Positions 28,620 through 39,900 of a DNA stretch of 64,000 nt are shown here, piece after piece. The stretch lies in the NCBI GenBank assembly GCA_010909725.1, contig JAACMV010000008.1, positions 310,001 through 374,000 of the forward strand. The letters are read 5' to 3'. A model generated the notes under the pieces. That model was not told the origin of the DNA and searched no databases. It was given only the letters and a program-made list of their open reading frames with translations. Positions within the stretch are counted from its first letter, which is position 1; the number at the start of each line of letters is the position of its first letter. The stretch is from Picochlorum sp. 'celeri' (taxonomy: Eukaryota > Chlorophyta > Trebouxiophyceae). Position numbers and translations under genes: made by a program.

Positions 28620-31022
28620 ATGTCGGATGAAGGTGTTGGTGCTGCTGCTGGGCATGTGACCGCGAGTCTGGTACAGCAACATGTTGATCGCTTGTTGGCG
28701 TGCCTGGAGCCCAATGGGCAGTGCGAAATGCGACGTCATGTGGTAGGATGTTATGTAAATGATTTGATTAAGCGATGTTTTAGTCGTCAGAGGAAGAATG
28801 TGGACGCATTTATGTTTGGGTCTGTTCCTTTGAAAACCTATCTGCCTGATGGAGACGTGGATATTAGTATATTCTACCAGAGTGCGACTCGTGGCTTGGT
28901 GAATGGTGTGGATAATGATGAGCAGAGGATGCGAGAGACGTGGGCGTTCGAGTTGAAAAAGTACTTGGATGACCTGATCCAACAGCAACAGCAGCAGCAG
29001 CAGGTGGTTGTTTCGTATTCTGTGGCAAGTGGGAATGGGAGTGTCAAGACTGCGAAAAGCGTGAGTAGTACAGGTAGTGGTACAAATACAGCCGTCACGC
29101 CAACGAGTAGTAGCCCTGGTATTTTAGAGGTACAGGATTGTCAGATAATCCAAGCTGAAGTGAAATTGGTAAAGTGTATTGTGTCTGGGCTGGTTGTGGA
29201 TGTATCCTTTAATGCACTGGGTGGGCTGTGTGCGGTCGCATTTTTAGAATGGTTTGATAGAATCATTGGTCGGTCGCATCTGTTGAAGAAGAGTATTGTG
29301 CTGATAAAGGCATGGTGTTACTATGAGAGTCGGTTGCTGGGGGCTCATCATGGGTTATTGAGTAGTTATGCTGTAGAAGTGATGGTATTGTTCGTGATCA
29401 ATGTGTATGGATCGGAGCTTGCATCACCTCTGGAAGTCTTTCATAGGTTCTTGCAAGTGTTTGCAGAATTTGATTTTGAAAGGTATTGTCTGAGTATGCT
29501 TGGCCCGATTCCATTGGATTCCTTTCCTCATCCTCATATAGATGAACAACAGCTTCCTCCTGGATCAATGTCAGTCTCTGCAGCGAGTCTTAGAGATGCA
29601 GTAATGCAGTGCAGTGCAAACCCAAAGGTATCCACTGCTGCGATAGAGTGCTTGTCTCCAGAACTCTCATGTACATCATCACACCAGCCACAGATCCAGT
29701 TTGCGAGGAAGCACGTGAATATCATGGATCCACTCCTACCAAGTAATAATTTGGGAAGGAGTGTGAATCGATCGAGTCACGCAAGGATGAAGATGGCTTT
29801 CTCCCAAGGTGCAACAACCCTCACACGGGTCCTACAGAGTGAACCTTCTGGAGCAGAGCAAAAGATTTCGCTATTCTTCTCTCATACATGGGCTAGTACA
29901 CATAGAATGTCCATTGAGAATCGAATGTTTAGCTCCATGGCTGCATTTGTGCCCCCAGAGTATTTGATGATGCCACATGGGACTCGTCAGCACCACTTTC
30001 ATAGTGGCCATGCGTGGGAAGATGGCACAATGATGCCATCCTCATCAAACAGGAAAAAACACGGATCTACGATATCATTGCCAGATTTGTCGAGCCGAGA
30101 GAGGACGAATTCAACGAGTGAACCGAATAATAATGAGGATGATAGTTTAGAGACTCATGATGGGACGTCCATTTCACCTATTCGACCCCAATCAACAGAG
30201 GATTTACCAGCAATGGTTGAGAGTGGTCAAAATACACAGGTCAAATCGCAGCCGCAACCGCAGGTGCATCACCATCGACGGTCGCATAGTGTGACAACTT
30301 CTCTTGGTGGCAGTGGACAGACAATACATCATTTCCCTGGATCCATGCATGCGATTAATTTCGTGGGAGGATCAAACAGTATTGGTGATGTCTATACGTC
30401 AAACATGTCCATGCTGTTGAATAATATCGCTGTTGCTCGTCGTTGCCAGGCATTGGGTCCAAGCGAGGACACCCAATCTTCAAAAGAAAGCACTGGAATA
30501 CGGCCAGACAGCAGTACTTCTGTGAAAAATACACATGTGGTTCATACAGTGAACGGTGCAGATGGTGAAGATGCTGTACAAATAACGACACATGTCACAT
30601 CTGCAGTCCCAGCAAAGGCTCCGGTGACATATGCATCTGTGACTGCCCATGGTCTTACACCGACAACAAGATCCCGCGCACTCAGCCGTCGAGGATCCAT
30701 GTCAGTTAATGCATCTGTGAGTGTGTCCCCTCGATCTGAGACATCGCCTGCAAATGAAAAACCAGGGGAGAAGAAATTGACATCAGAAATGCTATCACAC
30801 CATGCTGCGCAGAGTAATCCAGTACAACACATTCAGAGGAAAGATGCTCTTCCAAAGCCATCAGCAATACCAGATGATCAAAATCATCCGATTGATGCGC
30901 ATTCATTATCTCAAAAGCTGAAAACCTGGAGCATCATTGCGGCTCAAAAGCCTCCTGGAAAGGTGGTGACATCATCACCATCGTCTCCATCGCCATCCCA
31001 GAAGAAAGAATCCCCTTCATAA
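28620..31022 (+). CDS. Plant-type non-canonical nucleotidyltransferase (PAP/OAS1 family)
   Basis: An 800-aa protein with an N-terminal polymerase-beta-type nucleotidyltransferase. The catalytic pair is DGDVD in PLKTYLPDGDVDISIF, after the GS motif MFGSVP. The third Asp lies in VVDVSFN after QAEVKLVKCIVSG. The PAP/OAS1 helical domain follows, with LLKKSIVLIKAWCYYESRLLGAHHGLLSSYAVE and FDFERYCLSMLGPIP. These blocks match a land-plant family annotated as polynucleotide adenylyltransferase-like. Between the catalytic pair and the third Asp lies a 60-residue insert with polyglutamine and Ser/Thr/Gly repeats. The C-terminal 450 residues are disordered and Ser/His/Thr-rich. Whether it adds A or U, and to which RNA, is unknown. 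It converges on the TFIIS-N gene with 62 bp between stops. Confidence 0.88.
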   Translation: MSDEGVGAAAGHVTASLVQQHVDRLLACLEPNGQCEMRRHVVGCYVNDLIKRCFSRQRKNVDAFMFGSVPLKTYLPDGDVDISIFYQSATRGLVNGVDNDEQRMRETWAFELKKYLDDLIQQQQQQQQVVVSYSVASGNGSVKTAKSVSSTGSGTNTAVTPTSSSPGILEVQDCQIIQAEVKLVKCIVSGLVVDVSFNALGGLCAVAFLEWFDRIIGRSHLLKKSIVLIKAWCYYESRLLGAHHGLLSSYAVEVMVLFVINVYGSELASPLEVFHRFLQVFAEFDFERYCLSMLGPIPLDSFPHPHIDEQQLPPGSMSVSAASLRDAVMQCSANPKVSTAAIECLSPELSCTSSHQPQIQFARKHVNIMDPLLPSNNLGRSVNRSSHARMKMAFSQGATTLTRVLQSEPSGAEQKISLFFSHTWASTHRMSIENRMFSSMAAFVPPEYLMMPHGTRQHHFHSGHAWEDGTMMPSSSNRKKHGSTISLPDLSSRERTNSTSEPNNNEDDSLETHDGTSISPIRPQSTEDLPAMVESGQNTQVKSQPQPQVHHHRRSHSVTTSLGGSGQTIHHFPGSMHAINFVGGSNSIGDVYTSNMSMLLNNIAVARRCQALGPSEDTQSSKESTGIRPDSSTSVKNTHVVHTVNGADGEDAVQITTHVTSAVPAKAPVTYASVTAHGLTPTTRSRALSRRGSMSVNASVSVSPRSETSPANEKPGEKKLTSEMLSHHAAQSNPVQHIQRKDALPKPSAIPDDQNHPIDAHSLSQKLKTWSIIAAQKPPGKVVTSSPSSPSPSQKKESPS

Positions 31023-31084
31023 AATGATATCATTATACGTATTATTACAAAATCGACTTGAAAGAAATTATGAACGAGAGAGCA

Positions 31085-32008
31085 TCATACTGCATGTGCA
31101 GTCACAGACACGGGCTGAACATCATCATCTTCTGTCCCTACCAGATCAATCATCTGTTTCGGATCATCTCCACCTGTATCCTGTAACTTTTTATTCCCCG
31201 CAAACAGCTTTTGGAACGCTTTGCTTAGCTCTTTCTTCGGCGGAATTGCCTTGATCGTCTCCTCCTTGGAGCCTTCCTCCTCCTCCTGTGGAACACCATC
31301 CTTCTTGGCACTAGAATGCCTCTTTGCCCGACGCCGCCGTTCCATACTCGGCGACCAAAAATCGCTATCATTCTCACTACTTTCATCATCAGTACTACTA
31401 CACATCAGAGGATCCTCCTCAATCCTCGCCCTCTTTTTCAACATCTTCTCATACCTCTCTTGCTCCTCTTCAAGCCGAATTAATTCCTCAGGAGGCATAT
31501 CCTCCCCTTCAGGTGCATTCCGAGCCGTTTCAACATCATATCCAAACGTCTCATCCTCCTGCTTTTCCTTGCTCGCCTCCTCCTCATCCCCAGACGCCCC
31601 CTTCTTCTGACGATTCGATGCAGGCCGTGGCAGTGGAAACAGTTCCTGCAGCACCATTCTCTTCCAGCTCTTCATCAATTTACTCGCAGCACGCCTCACC
31701 TCCACCTTGGGATGCACCAAACTCAATACCCGCACACTCTTCCCCAATCCACTCACTCGAACATCCTCCAAACACAGCCTGTAGCACTGCAACCTCCTCA
31801 ACTGCTGCAACAGCTCAAACTTTGCCGTGTGGGCATCCTCCAGCGCCCTTTTAATGTTTTGCAAATCTTGAATTGTAAACGTCACAGACGTGGTATTCTT
31901 TCCCAACCGAACCACCTTTTTCAGCGAAAACAGAGACCTCTGACGTCCATCGTCGTCCTTCAGCGGAATAACGATAACTTCGTCCGTATTTGTCCCTTCT
32001 TCCTCCAT
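31085..32008 (-). CDS. TFIIS N-terminal (LW) domain protein
   Basis: A 307-aa nuclear protein from the ATG at 32008 (MEEEGTNTDE); the frame upstream has no ATG. Residues about 47-124 form a TFIIS N-terminal domain: IKRALEDAHTAKFELLQQLRRLQ, SGLGKSVRVLSLVHPKVEVRRAASKLMKSWKRMV. This helical bundle occurs in TFIIS, Med26, IWS1/Spn1, elongin A and PPP1R10, and binds disordered partners in transcription elongation complexes. The rest is acidic and lysine-rich with DDESSEND and RRRRAKRH segments (possible nuclear signal) and lacks the TFIIS zinc ribbon. It is therefore not TFIIS itself. I cannot tell which LW-domain family it belongs to; the domain lies at the N-terminus, unlike IWS1. Confidence 0.82.
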   Translation of the reverse strand: MEEEGTNTDEVIVIPLKDDDGRQRSLFSLKKVVRLGKNTTSVTFTIQDLQNIKRALEDAHTAKFELLQQLRRLQCYRLCLEDVRVSGLGKSVRVLSLVHPKVEVRRAASKLMKSWKRMVLQELFPLPRPASNRQKKGASGDEEEASKEKQEDETFGYDVETARNAPEGEDMPPEELIRLEEEQERYEKMLKKRARIEEDPLMCSSTDDESSENDSDFWSPSMERRRRAKRHSSAKKDGVPQEEEEGSKEETIKAIPPKKELSKAFQKLFAGNKKLQDTGGDDPKQMIDLVGTEDDDVQPVSVTAHAV

Positions 32009-32387
32009 GATGAGATGTAGTATGTATATATACGTGATATTTATGGCACTCAAATGACTATAGATGCACTATCGTGCATCGCGAGAATTTGAATGTGTTT
32101 TTAATCGTCAGGGTACGGAATAAAAACAAAACCCGTTCTTCAACCAAGGTCGTTGTTAACAAACGCTGACTTTTTGAATGGCGCCAGGATCATGCGGTTT
32201 TTGCTATCTAAATACAATATATCTTGTTTTATGACGTACTGTGATGGTATATTGAGTGCTTGTTGCTGTGTTTATGACGAAATAACGAATACGAATGTCT
32301 ACCGAGAGAAATCGCACCAAGTCATCCTCGTGGCGCTCTTGACGTAGATCTATCGCAGAGCATAACTATAAAGAAATTATTTGGTGG
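32009..32387. promoter_or_regulatory. Divergent spacer, TFIIS-N / coiled-coil gene
   Basis: 379 bp between diverging genes, AT-rich. I see no long palindrome, tRNA, snRNA or repeat. It presumably holds both promoters. Confidence 0.3.
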
Positions 32388-35300
32388 ATGACAACGGAGA
32401 CTGGGAAAGATTCGCGAGCGTTGTCTGACGAACTCATAATGGAAGAAGAATCTCGTTCCACCACGGCTCGAGATGGTGTTGACAGCGATGGCAGGCAGAG
32501 TCATCAGACAAAGACATATGGGAAGGTTGGTGAAGGTGGTGATGTAGGAGAGGTGATTCGGGCGTCGTATGGGTTGGAGTTTGGAGAGCGTGGGAGTCCC
32601 ATGACCAATCAGATTTCATACAATAATACTACTCATCAGGATGCTGATGATATGAGGTCGAGCGTTGTGAATCCCCTGTTTTATAGTAGTAGTGTATCGT
32701 ATGGGGCAAAGGATGGGAAGAGATATAGTGTGAGCGGTGCCCGAGGAAGGTCTGTGGCATATTCGGATGCTCGGAGGGACGATATGAAGGAGGAGATTCA
32801 AGTGCTGCGGGACATGCAGCGGCAGCATGAAGAGCAGAGGGATGAATTGCTTGGAGTTCTGGCGAAAGAGAGGGAGAAGCATGATGCGAGTCATGCGAGG
32901 ACGATGGGATTGTTGCAGAAGAAGGATGACGTGATTGATGAGTTGTCGGTGGCATGTGATGAGGCCCATGAGCGGATTGCAGAGCTGGAGCGTGTGGTAG
33001 AGGAGGAGCAGATGAAGAGGCGAGATGCTGAGTCAAAGGTTGAGAGGTTGGAAACTACTGAGAAGGAACTTCGACGTGGTGTTGAGGAACAGAAGAAGTC
33101 GTATGATAGGATGATCAAGGGGCTGCATGAGGAGATGCAGGTGTTGCATGATGGTGTGACGCAGAAGGCGGCAGAGGTGGATGCGGAGCGAGAGCATCGA
33201 AAAAATGTCGAGATACATATGGAGGATGTGTCCCAGGCGCTAGATGCGGCAGAAGAGGTGATGGGTGATATGGAGAGGCAGTTTGAGAAGGAGAAGAAAC
33301 ACTTGGAGCAGCGGTGTGTTGCCATGGAGGAATTTATCTCTGAAAAACTTGGTCTTGATATTCGTGAGCATGTGAGGCATCTTCCATCATTGTCTACTGG
33401 AGTGGTGGATAACCTCATGGTGGATGGTACCATGGAAAATTCGAGACTGCTGAAGGCAAATATGGCTCTGGAGGAGGCTTTGGTGAGGCATGCATTGAAG
33501 ACGAGAAAAATTGGCATGGTTGTGGATGGGCATGTGTCCGAGGTTGCCGTGCCTTCCTTTATTCGTGATGAAGATACAATGGAAGAGGATACTGTGGAAA
33601 CTTTGAAAGAGGAAATTGAGCAGTTGGCAAAAGCACACCAGATGGCACAGCAAGTTGCTCTCCAGGCAGAGGCAGAGCTGATGGCTGCCCAGGATCGAGA
33701 GTCTGATCTGAAAGAGAAGCTGGAGCAAATGGAAGCAGATGCGAGAGAAAAAGAATCTCGCACGGAAGAAGAAGAGCAGTGGCGGGAAGATGCGTTGGAT
33801 AAAATAGTGGATTTGGAAGATGCATGCAAATCCCTGCAAGAAAACTTGTCTGCATCCCAGGAAGAGGTGAGGAAGCTCGAAGAATCTTTGAATGAGACCC
33901 TGGACGAGAAGCGGGGGATTGAAAAATCTCTGTACGACGAAGAAACAAGGACGCATGAAACATTCGTTGAGATGCACAGGGAGATTCAATCCTTGCGTGC
34001 AGACTTGTTTGCATGCCAGCGTAGTCTCTCTGCCCGTGATGCCAAGATTGCTTCGCTGCAAGCCGTGCAGAAATTCTCGCTGGATCTGTCGGATTGGAAA
34101 ACTATGGATATTAGTAAGATTGATCCTACATCTGCTCCTGTTGAGTTTTTAGTGCGATCTCTGAGGGAGGCTGCTCAGATGCAAACGGAACTGTTACAAA
34201 GTCTGAGCGAAATGTCTTATGTGAATGAGCAAAGTCAGAGTTCTTTAGAGGCTATGGAACGTGACATGGAGCGGCTTGTGTCATATTTAGATGTACATTC
34301 TATAGATGCGTCCGATAACCATGTGTCAACGTTTGCGGACAAGGTCAGGTCTGCCCGGCGCGAAGATATTGATTCCTTGAGGTCTCAGGTTGAGCGAGCA
34401 GTTGCTATTCAGGAGGGCCAGGCAGAGGCCTACTGCCTCATGGCCGCAAAGGTTCGTGAGAGAGAGGCTGAGACAAAAGATATGATTCAAAATACAACAA
34501 TGTCGCTGCGGCAGAATGAAGAGTTTTTAGCAAACTTGGAGACTGCGTTGTCTGCAATGAAGTCTGGGTTGGCAAAAGTTGCTCTCGTTCAACATGGTGA
34601 AGATCAGGCCAACGAAATTCTCGCGGTTCCCTGTACGGCGAACGATGCTCTGGACATTGCTGTTAGAGTTTCAGATACATTGAATGTACGTCATTTTGCC
34701 AAGATTCTATGAGTATCGTTGATTGACAACGAATGTACATGTTTTGTCACTAATGCAGGATCTTGCTCAGGCCATGTCTACCGGTGCAATGGAGCCCGTT
34801 CAGTCCCCGTCAACCACCCAGAAAATGGAGGAGATGCAGCGAAAGTACCAAGCGTTGGTTTCTGCGTACGAAGCGGCCAAGACAGAATCGAGACATGCTC
34901 GGTCTGCCCTGGAGCAGCTGAAATTGCCCATGTCTCCACCTGGAGATGTATTTTCTCATGTCACCACACCAATGACTGCAAACACTGTGAGAAGCATGTC
35001 AACAACTCCAAATGCATCCTTTCTTCAATTTGTGGACAAGTTTGAAGCTGTTTTAGACGAGTCAAGTCGACAAGAAGCACGCATACGAGAGTTGGAAGCG
35101 GAAAAGGCAAATAGGTCACATCAGGCATGGCATTCCCTTGTTGCAAAGAGAATGATGCTGCAGCAGAGCCACAAGGTCTGGAGAGAATGCAAAGACGAGA
35201 TGAGGCGTCTCGAGAAAGAAAACCAGATGTGTCTGAAAAAGATTGAAGAATTGCAAGACGATTTACTGACCGCTGAGACTGCATTAGAGTCATCGATGAA

Positions 35301-36018
35301 GAAACAGGCCCTTATGACTGAGCGTCACACTGAAGAGATTGAGAAGTTAAAAACCATTTACAATAGCCAGGTGGCATCTTTGAAATCAAATGCAGCATCT
35401 TTTAAGGCTTCATCTGACATAGAAATCCAGGAGTTGATCGAAAATGCCACCCTGGAAACTCAAGAGGCATGTCGCAGGGAATTTGAGGGTCATGCAAGGG
35501 AGTTGGAGATGGAAATCAAACGTTTGCAGGACGAGTGTCAAACTTTAGAGCAACAACGCGATCGTGTTCTCGAAGACTTTAAGCGCTTCCAGGAGCTGAA
35601 GGATGCGTCGATAACTTTGCTGGAGGAGCGATTGAATATATCATCTCAGCAGGAAACAGGGCACCGTGTCCAGAGGAAAGATGCCTTGTCTGTGATTGAG
35701 GAAGCATGCAACAGTGATGCTGCACGTGCCGCGCTTCACCAGGCAAAGTTTGAAAAGTCAGAGCGTGCAAAGATAGAGCAAGAAATGAAGCACATCATTG
35801 CAAGTACTGAGAACATTCCTCCACATGCTGGTGCTCAACAGTCAAAACAGTACAGGGACTCTCTAAGGAAGGCAGAGGCCAAAATAGAGGAACTCAGTCG
35901 TCGCTTGAAACTAGCAGAGGCCAACAAGTCGGTTGACCCACAGGAAATGGCGGCCTGGAGGAATGAAGCAGACAAACTACAGAAAGACATTGTCAATATG
36001 ACGCTGGCGATGCGCTGA
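32388..36018 (+). CDS. Large coiled-coil protein, two exons
   Basis: Exons 32388-34685 and 34759-36018 are joined across a 73-nt intron (GTACGT...ATGCAG, phase 0), giving 1185 aa. Residues 1-120 are polar and disordered. From about 125 onward the protein is almost continuous heptad repeats rich in E, K, R and Q (for example MKEEIQVLRDMQRQHEEQRD and EAELMAAQDRESDLKEKLEQ), broken by short Ser/Thr/Pro linkers around 330-390 and 790-850. The coiled coil resumes in exon 2 and ends in KLQKDIVNMTLAMR. There is no kinesin, myosin, SMC or other globular domain. Centrosomal, Golgi-tether or cytoskeletal roles are all possible. I do not recognise an orthologue. The open antisense frames across it are shadows of its codon bias. 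Confidence 0.82.
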
Positions 36019-36254
36019 CAACCATACAGTAACACATAGTCGAGTACTCTGATCCAAGTCCCTGTATCTGACCGGAAAGGTCACCATATGATGCATCTGA
36101 TCCCAATAGCACCATATTTGAGCCCCATCATCCACCAGGCGATGCGTTGACAGCCATTTCAAATTTAAATTTGCGCGACGCATTATTCATCTCCGTCATT
36201 TATTGGAAATAAAATCGAGTTTACTTGTGTAAATCACGCGTATATTGAGTTCCA

Positions 36255-36912
36255 ATGTCCAAACTTTCAAGGTACGTCTCCCTGCCCACATGTCGACATG
36301 TCACTGTCCTTGCCAAGGGTGCTTGTTTCTGATTAAATCTGTTGCTTCTGCAGATCTGATCTTCACTCGCTTCCAGGAGTGTCCAAAAATGTGGATACAG
36401 CGACCAATGGATATGTCATGCAGCAAACGATGCTTCGGGTGAGAGATCCTGAAAAGTCCCTTGACTTTTATACTCGAATTCTGGGAATGACTCTGCTCTG
36501 CAAGCTTGATTTTCCCGATATGAAGTTCTCCCTCTACTTTATGGGATATTGTTCACCGGAAGAGGTGCCAGAGGATCCAGTGGAGCGTGCCCGATGGATG
36601 TTTGGGCTTCCTGGATGCATAGAGCTGACCCACAACTATGGCACAGAGAGTGACCCCGAGTTCAAGGGATACCACAACGGTAACAGCGAGCCACAAGGCT
36701 TTGGTCACATCGGAATCAATGTTCCATCTGTTGCAGAGGCGTGTGAAAGATTCGAAAAGCTTGGCGTTGAATTTGTGAAAAAGCCTGATGCTGGTAAAAT
36801 GAAGAACTTGGCCTTCATCAAAGATCCTGACTCATACTGGATAGAAATTCTCGAACAAGGGAATGCGCAGACATTTGTTGACTGGGCTTCACAAAATAAT
36901 AACAACTCATAA
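36255..36912 (+). CDS. GLO1: Glyoxalase I (lactoylglutathione lyase), two exons
   Basis: Converts the methylglyoxal-glutathione hemithioacetal to S-lactoylglutathione. Exon 1 is 17 nt (36255-36271, MSKLS plus two bases). The intron is 36272-36353 (82 nt, GTACGT...CTGCAG), and exon 2 is 36354-36912. The phase-2 join gives [20 protein letters not shown]. The product is 191 aa, close to human GLO1 (184). Metal and active residues are visible: Gln in [18 protein letters not shown], Glu in [11 protein letters not shown], His in GFGHIGI and Glu in YWIEIL. The long insertion with YFMGY...WMFGLPG identifies the eukaryotic zinc-type, single-domain form. The main frame lacks an ATG until MQQTM, which supports the short first exon. 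It converges on Prp8 with 51 bp between stops. Confidence 0.94.
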
Positions 36913-36963
36913 TTCGTGGGAACATTGTCATGTTTTTTTACATGTGTCAATATGTGTAAAATA

Positions 36964-39900
36964 CTACTGAAGTGGATCTTCAACATCTGCCTCAGGAGCA
37001 GCATCTTCCAATGTGCTAAACTCGAGGAAATGCGTTGGTCGGTGGATTTCAGCGTAAAATTCTTTCGGATTTGCCAGTTTTAGGCCATATGTGCTGTTGG
37101 CATTGAACTTTGTTCCCTGGAAGTTGTAATTCCAGGAACCAGCATCTGGAACCATGTAGAATCCCATGAATCGATCAGAGAGAAGCATTTGAACCTTTTC
37201 ATAGCATGCTGGGCTGAATCCGGCTCCCGGATTTGTTGCTGCATCTGTATGTTCTCGGCCCCATTCGTAGCCCTGAGGTGTCAGTTTGAATGCAGTCAAC
37301 GAAACACTTCCAGGGGTGAATGCCACAGTCATGACAATGCAACGCTCGCCGTCCCAGGAGGAGAAATTTTCCAGCATCTTTGCATGGGCTGCAACATCTC
37401 CTGGTGCCATTTGTACACTCTCATGCGGTTGAGTATGCAGCCATCCAAGAGGCTCAAGGTCTGATAGATAGTCATGCTCAGGCAATGCATTTGGAAGGGT
37501 AACTACCTGGTGGTTACCCCACTGTGGAGGCATGACAATACACCTCACTTCCTTAACCTGCGGATGATCTGGTGGAGAGACGCCATACAAATATCCAGCA
37601 ACCTGGGTTCTCAGATCTGCTATGCAAACAAACTTCTTCAACAGATTCTTTGGCATGACATATGTGTACCCTTCTTCCGATATGTCTTCAGAGTTCACAT
37701 ATATATGGTTGATTCGAAGATGCAAGTTCGCAGCAGAAATTGCGCGAACTCGCCAATCTGTCTTTGATCCAAAGGCTGCTTGCTCATACGGGGAAGTAGT
37801 GGTCACAATGACCTCTTCACCATGCACGTTCACAGTCTTTGTAGTTGTTGCTGTTGCTGCTGCTCCTTCTCTTGCTTGTTTCTCAATTTCTGCGATTTGC
37901 TGGCGTTGGATGGACGGTGGCGTAATGTCTGCTCCTAGAATGATATCCCTGATCTCACTCTGTGTCAGGGCACCAACATTCACATTGTTCTTTTTGGAAT
38001 AATCTGCTAATATCAGATCTTTCAACGCAATCTCAACCTTGATCCATTGCTCATCGGTGAGAGTTGGCCAGATATGATGTGGCTCAGTTGTAATTGTTCG
38101 ATCTGGCCTGAGGATCATCCTTGCCTTGTCAACGTTGACATGCAGAGCTCTCAAAATCAAGATCAAACGAGAGAAAGCCGTGTATGATGAAATAGTCTTG
38201 AGCCAATCATCATAAAGATTGAACAAGAGCATCTGGGGCTCTGTAGCTTTCAAAATGAGATCACCAAACTTCTCGATCTTTAAAGCAGCTTGGAATGGCA
38301 GAGCAAGTTCTGATCCAGTGATGACAATATTTGGGAAGTCTAACAAGTGGACCTCCAATGGATCCAACATTCCTCTACGAGAGCATATGATTCTCTTAGG
38401 CTGCTCTTCCACTGGGAGAGAACGGATGAGGGCCGCAACTTCCTCGGCAGTTTTCCACTTGGCCAACTGAGAAAGGCGCTTTTGTCCAGCCCACACAGAT
38501 GTATGAATAATCTTCAAAAACATCTGCCCTGTCCTTGGATTGAATATGAATATGGCTCCGTTGATTGGCTTTGTAGTAAGGTTTCCTTCAAATGTTTTGT
38601 GGATCGTCACGCGATACACATTGGTGTCATCGATGAACCATATTGTCTGGTTTGAGAAGAGTTCTCCATAGTTCTGTGATGAAAGATATGGCTCTGTCGG
38701 TTCAGAAGAATACAACTGCAACGCCTTTCTAATTCTTTCTCTCAACACATACATTGCAGGATTGGCTTTCATAATTTTTGCCATTGCCTGTACTGCCAAG
38801 GGTTTTACTCCAGGGAACCAGTTGCCATAACAAGAATGCAAGTTGTATGCCAAATCGACTCCTACCATCATTCCTGTGGGAGAAGGATAGACGGACATGT
38901 TATCAGTCGTGTAATCTAAAAACTTTGCTCTCGTGTATCTCTCAATATCATGAGAATCAAAGTCTCCCCAGCGGAGTTGGACATCAATCCAGTACTTGTT
39001 GGTTGGTTTCTGATCAAATGCATCATTCTGCTCTCCCATCAGACTTGGCTTCGACACAGGCCATTTATATGCAGCGAAAAGTAGAATATCGGCACAAGAA
39101 GAGTTCATCTTGTACGATTTACGGGGATGGATGGTTTCTTTCTGAACTGTCTCAATCTCCAGGGCATCCAATTCCTGATCAAATACCTGACAAAGATCCA
39201 TAACCAAAGACTCGTGAATCTTCTGCCACAAATGGGCTCTGAATATTTGAATGAGAGAGATTTTCAAAGTTGGGATCTTCCCGTGCATGAAAATTCCTGT
39301 CAAGTCAAGCTGCACTTGGAAACCAACGTATACATTTGCTCTATTGATGGTGGGGGACCACCACAATGTGAAGCGACGGTTAGGAATCTGAGTGAGACCC
39401 GTACGCTGCGCGTTCGTCAATTTTTTGTACTTCATACTCTCTTCGAAACCACTGGCCTTCTCCCAGAATAATCCTTCCCATGTTGGGAAGTAAGTGCCCT
39501 TGAACAAGGTGTGCTCCAAGATGCCTTCAATACCTCCAAGTGCTTGAATGATATCGGTCCTATAATTGTTCAAATTCCACAATTTACCATCATGACGATT
39601 ATCAGTCCACCAAAATGGGAAAGCTCTGGCCATTTGGTACTTTTTGAAATCCTGACGGACTCTCCATCCCTTGTCATACGCAAGAGTATGTCTATCCTTC
39701 TGGAACAGTGTATTGATTCTCGGAATACCCCTGTCCCAACTGTCTTCCAAATCTTCCAGGGTCAACCTACGATTTTGCGCCATTGCCTCTTGGCGTTTCA
39801 AAGCATACTCAGCCCAGACCCTCTGGGAGTCTATGAATTCAGACTCCCAAGGCATGATGTATCGATAAATGTTGGGAATCAGGTGGTCCTGGTCATGGGT

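Noticed and set aside
32891..33829. 312-codon antisense frame across the coiled-coil gene
   Set aside because: Ser/Cys/Thr-rich mirror of E/K/Q-rich coiled-coil codons; the sense frame is the gene.
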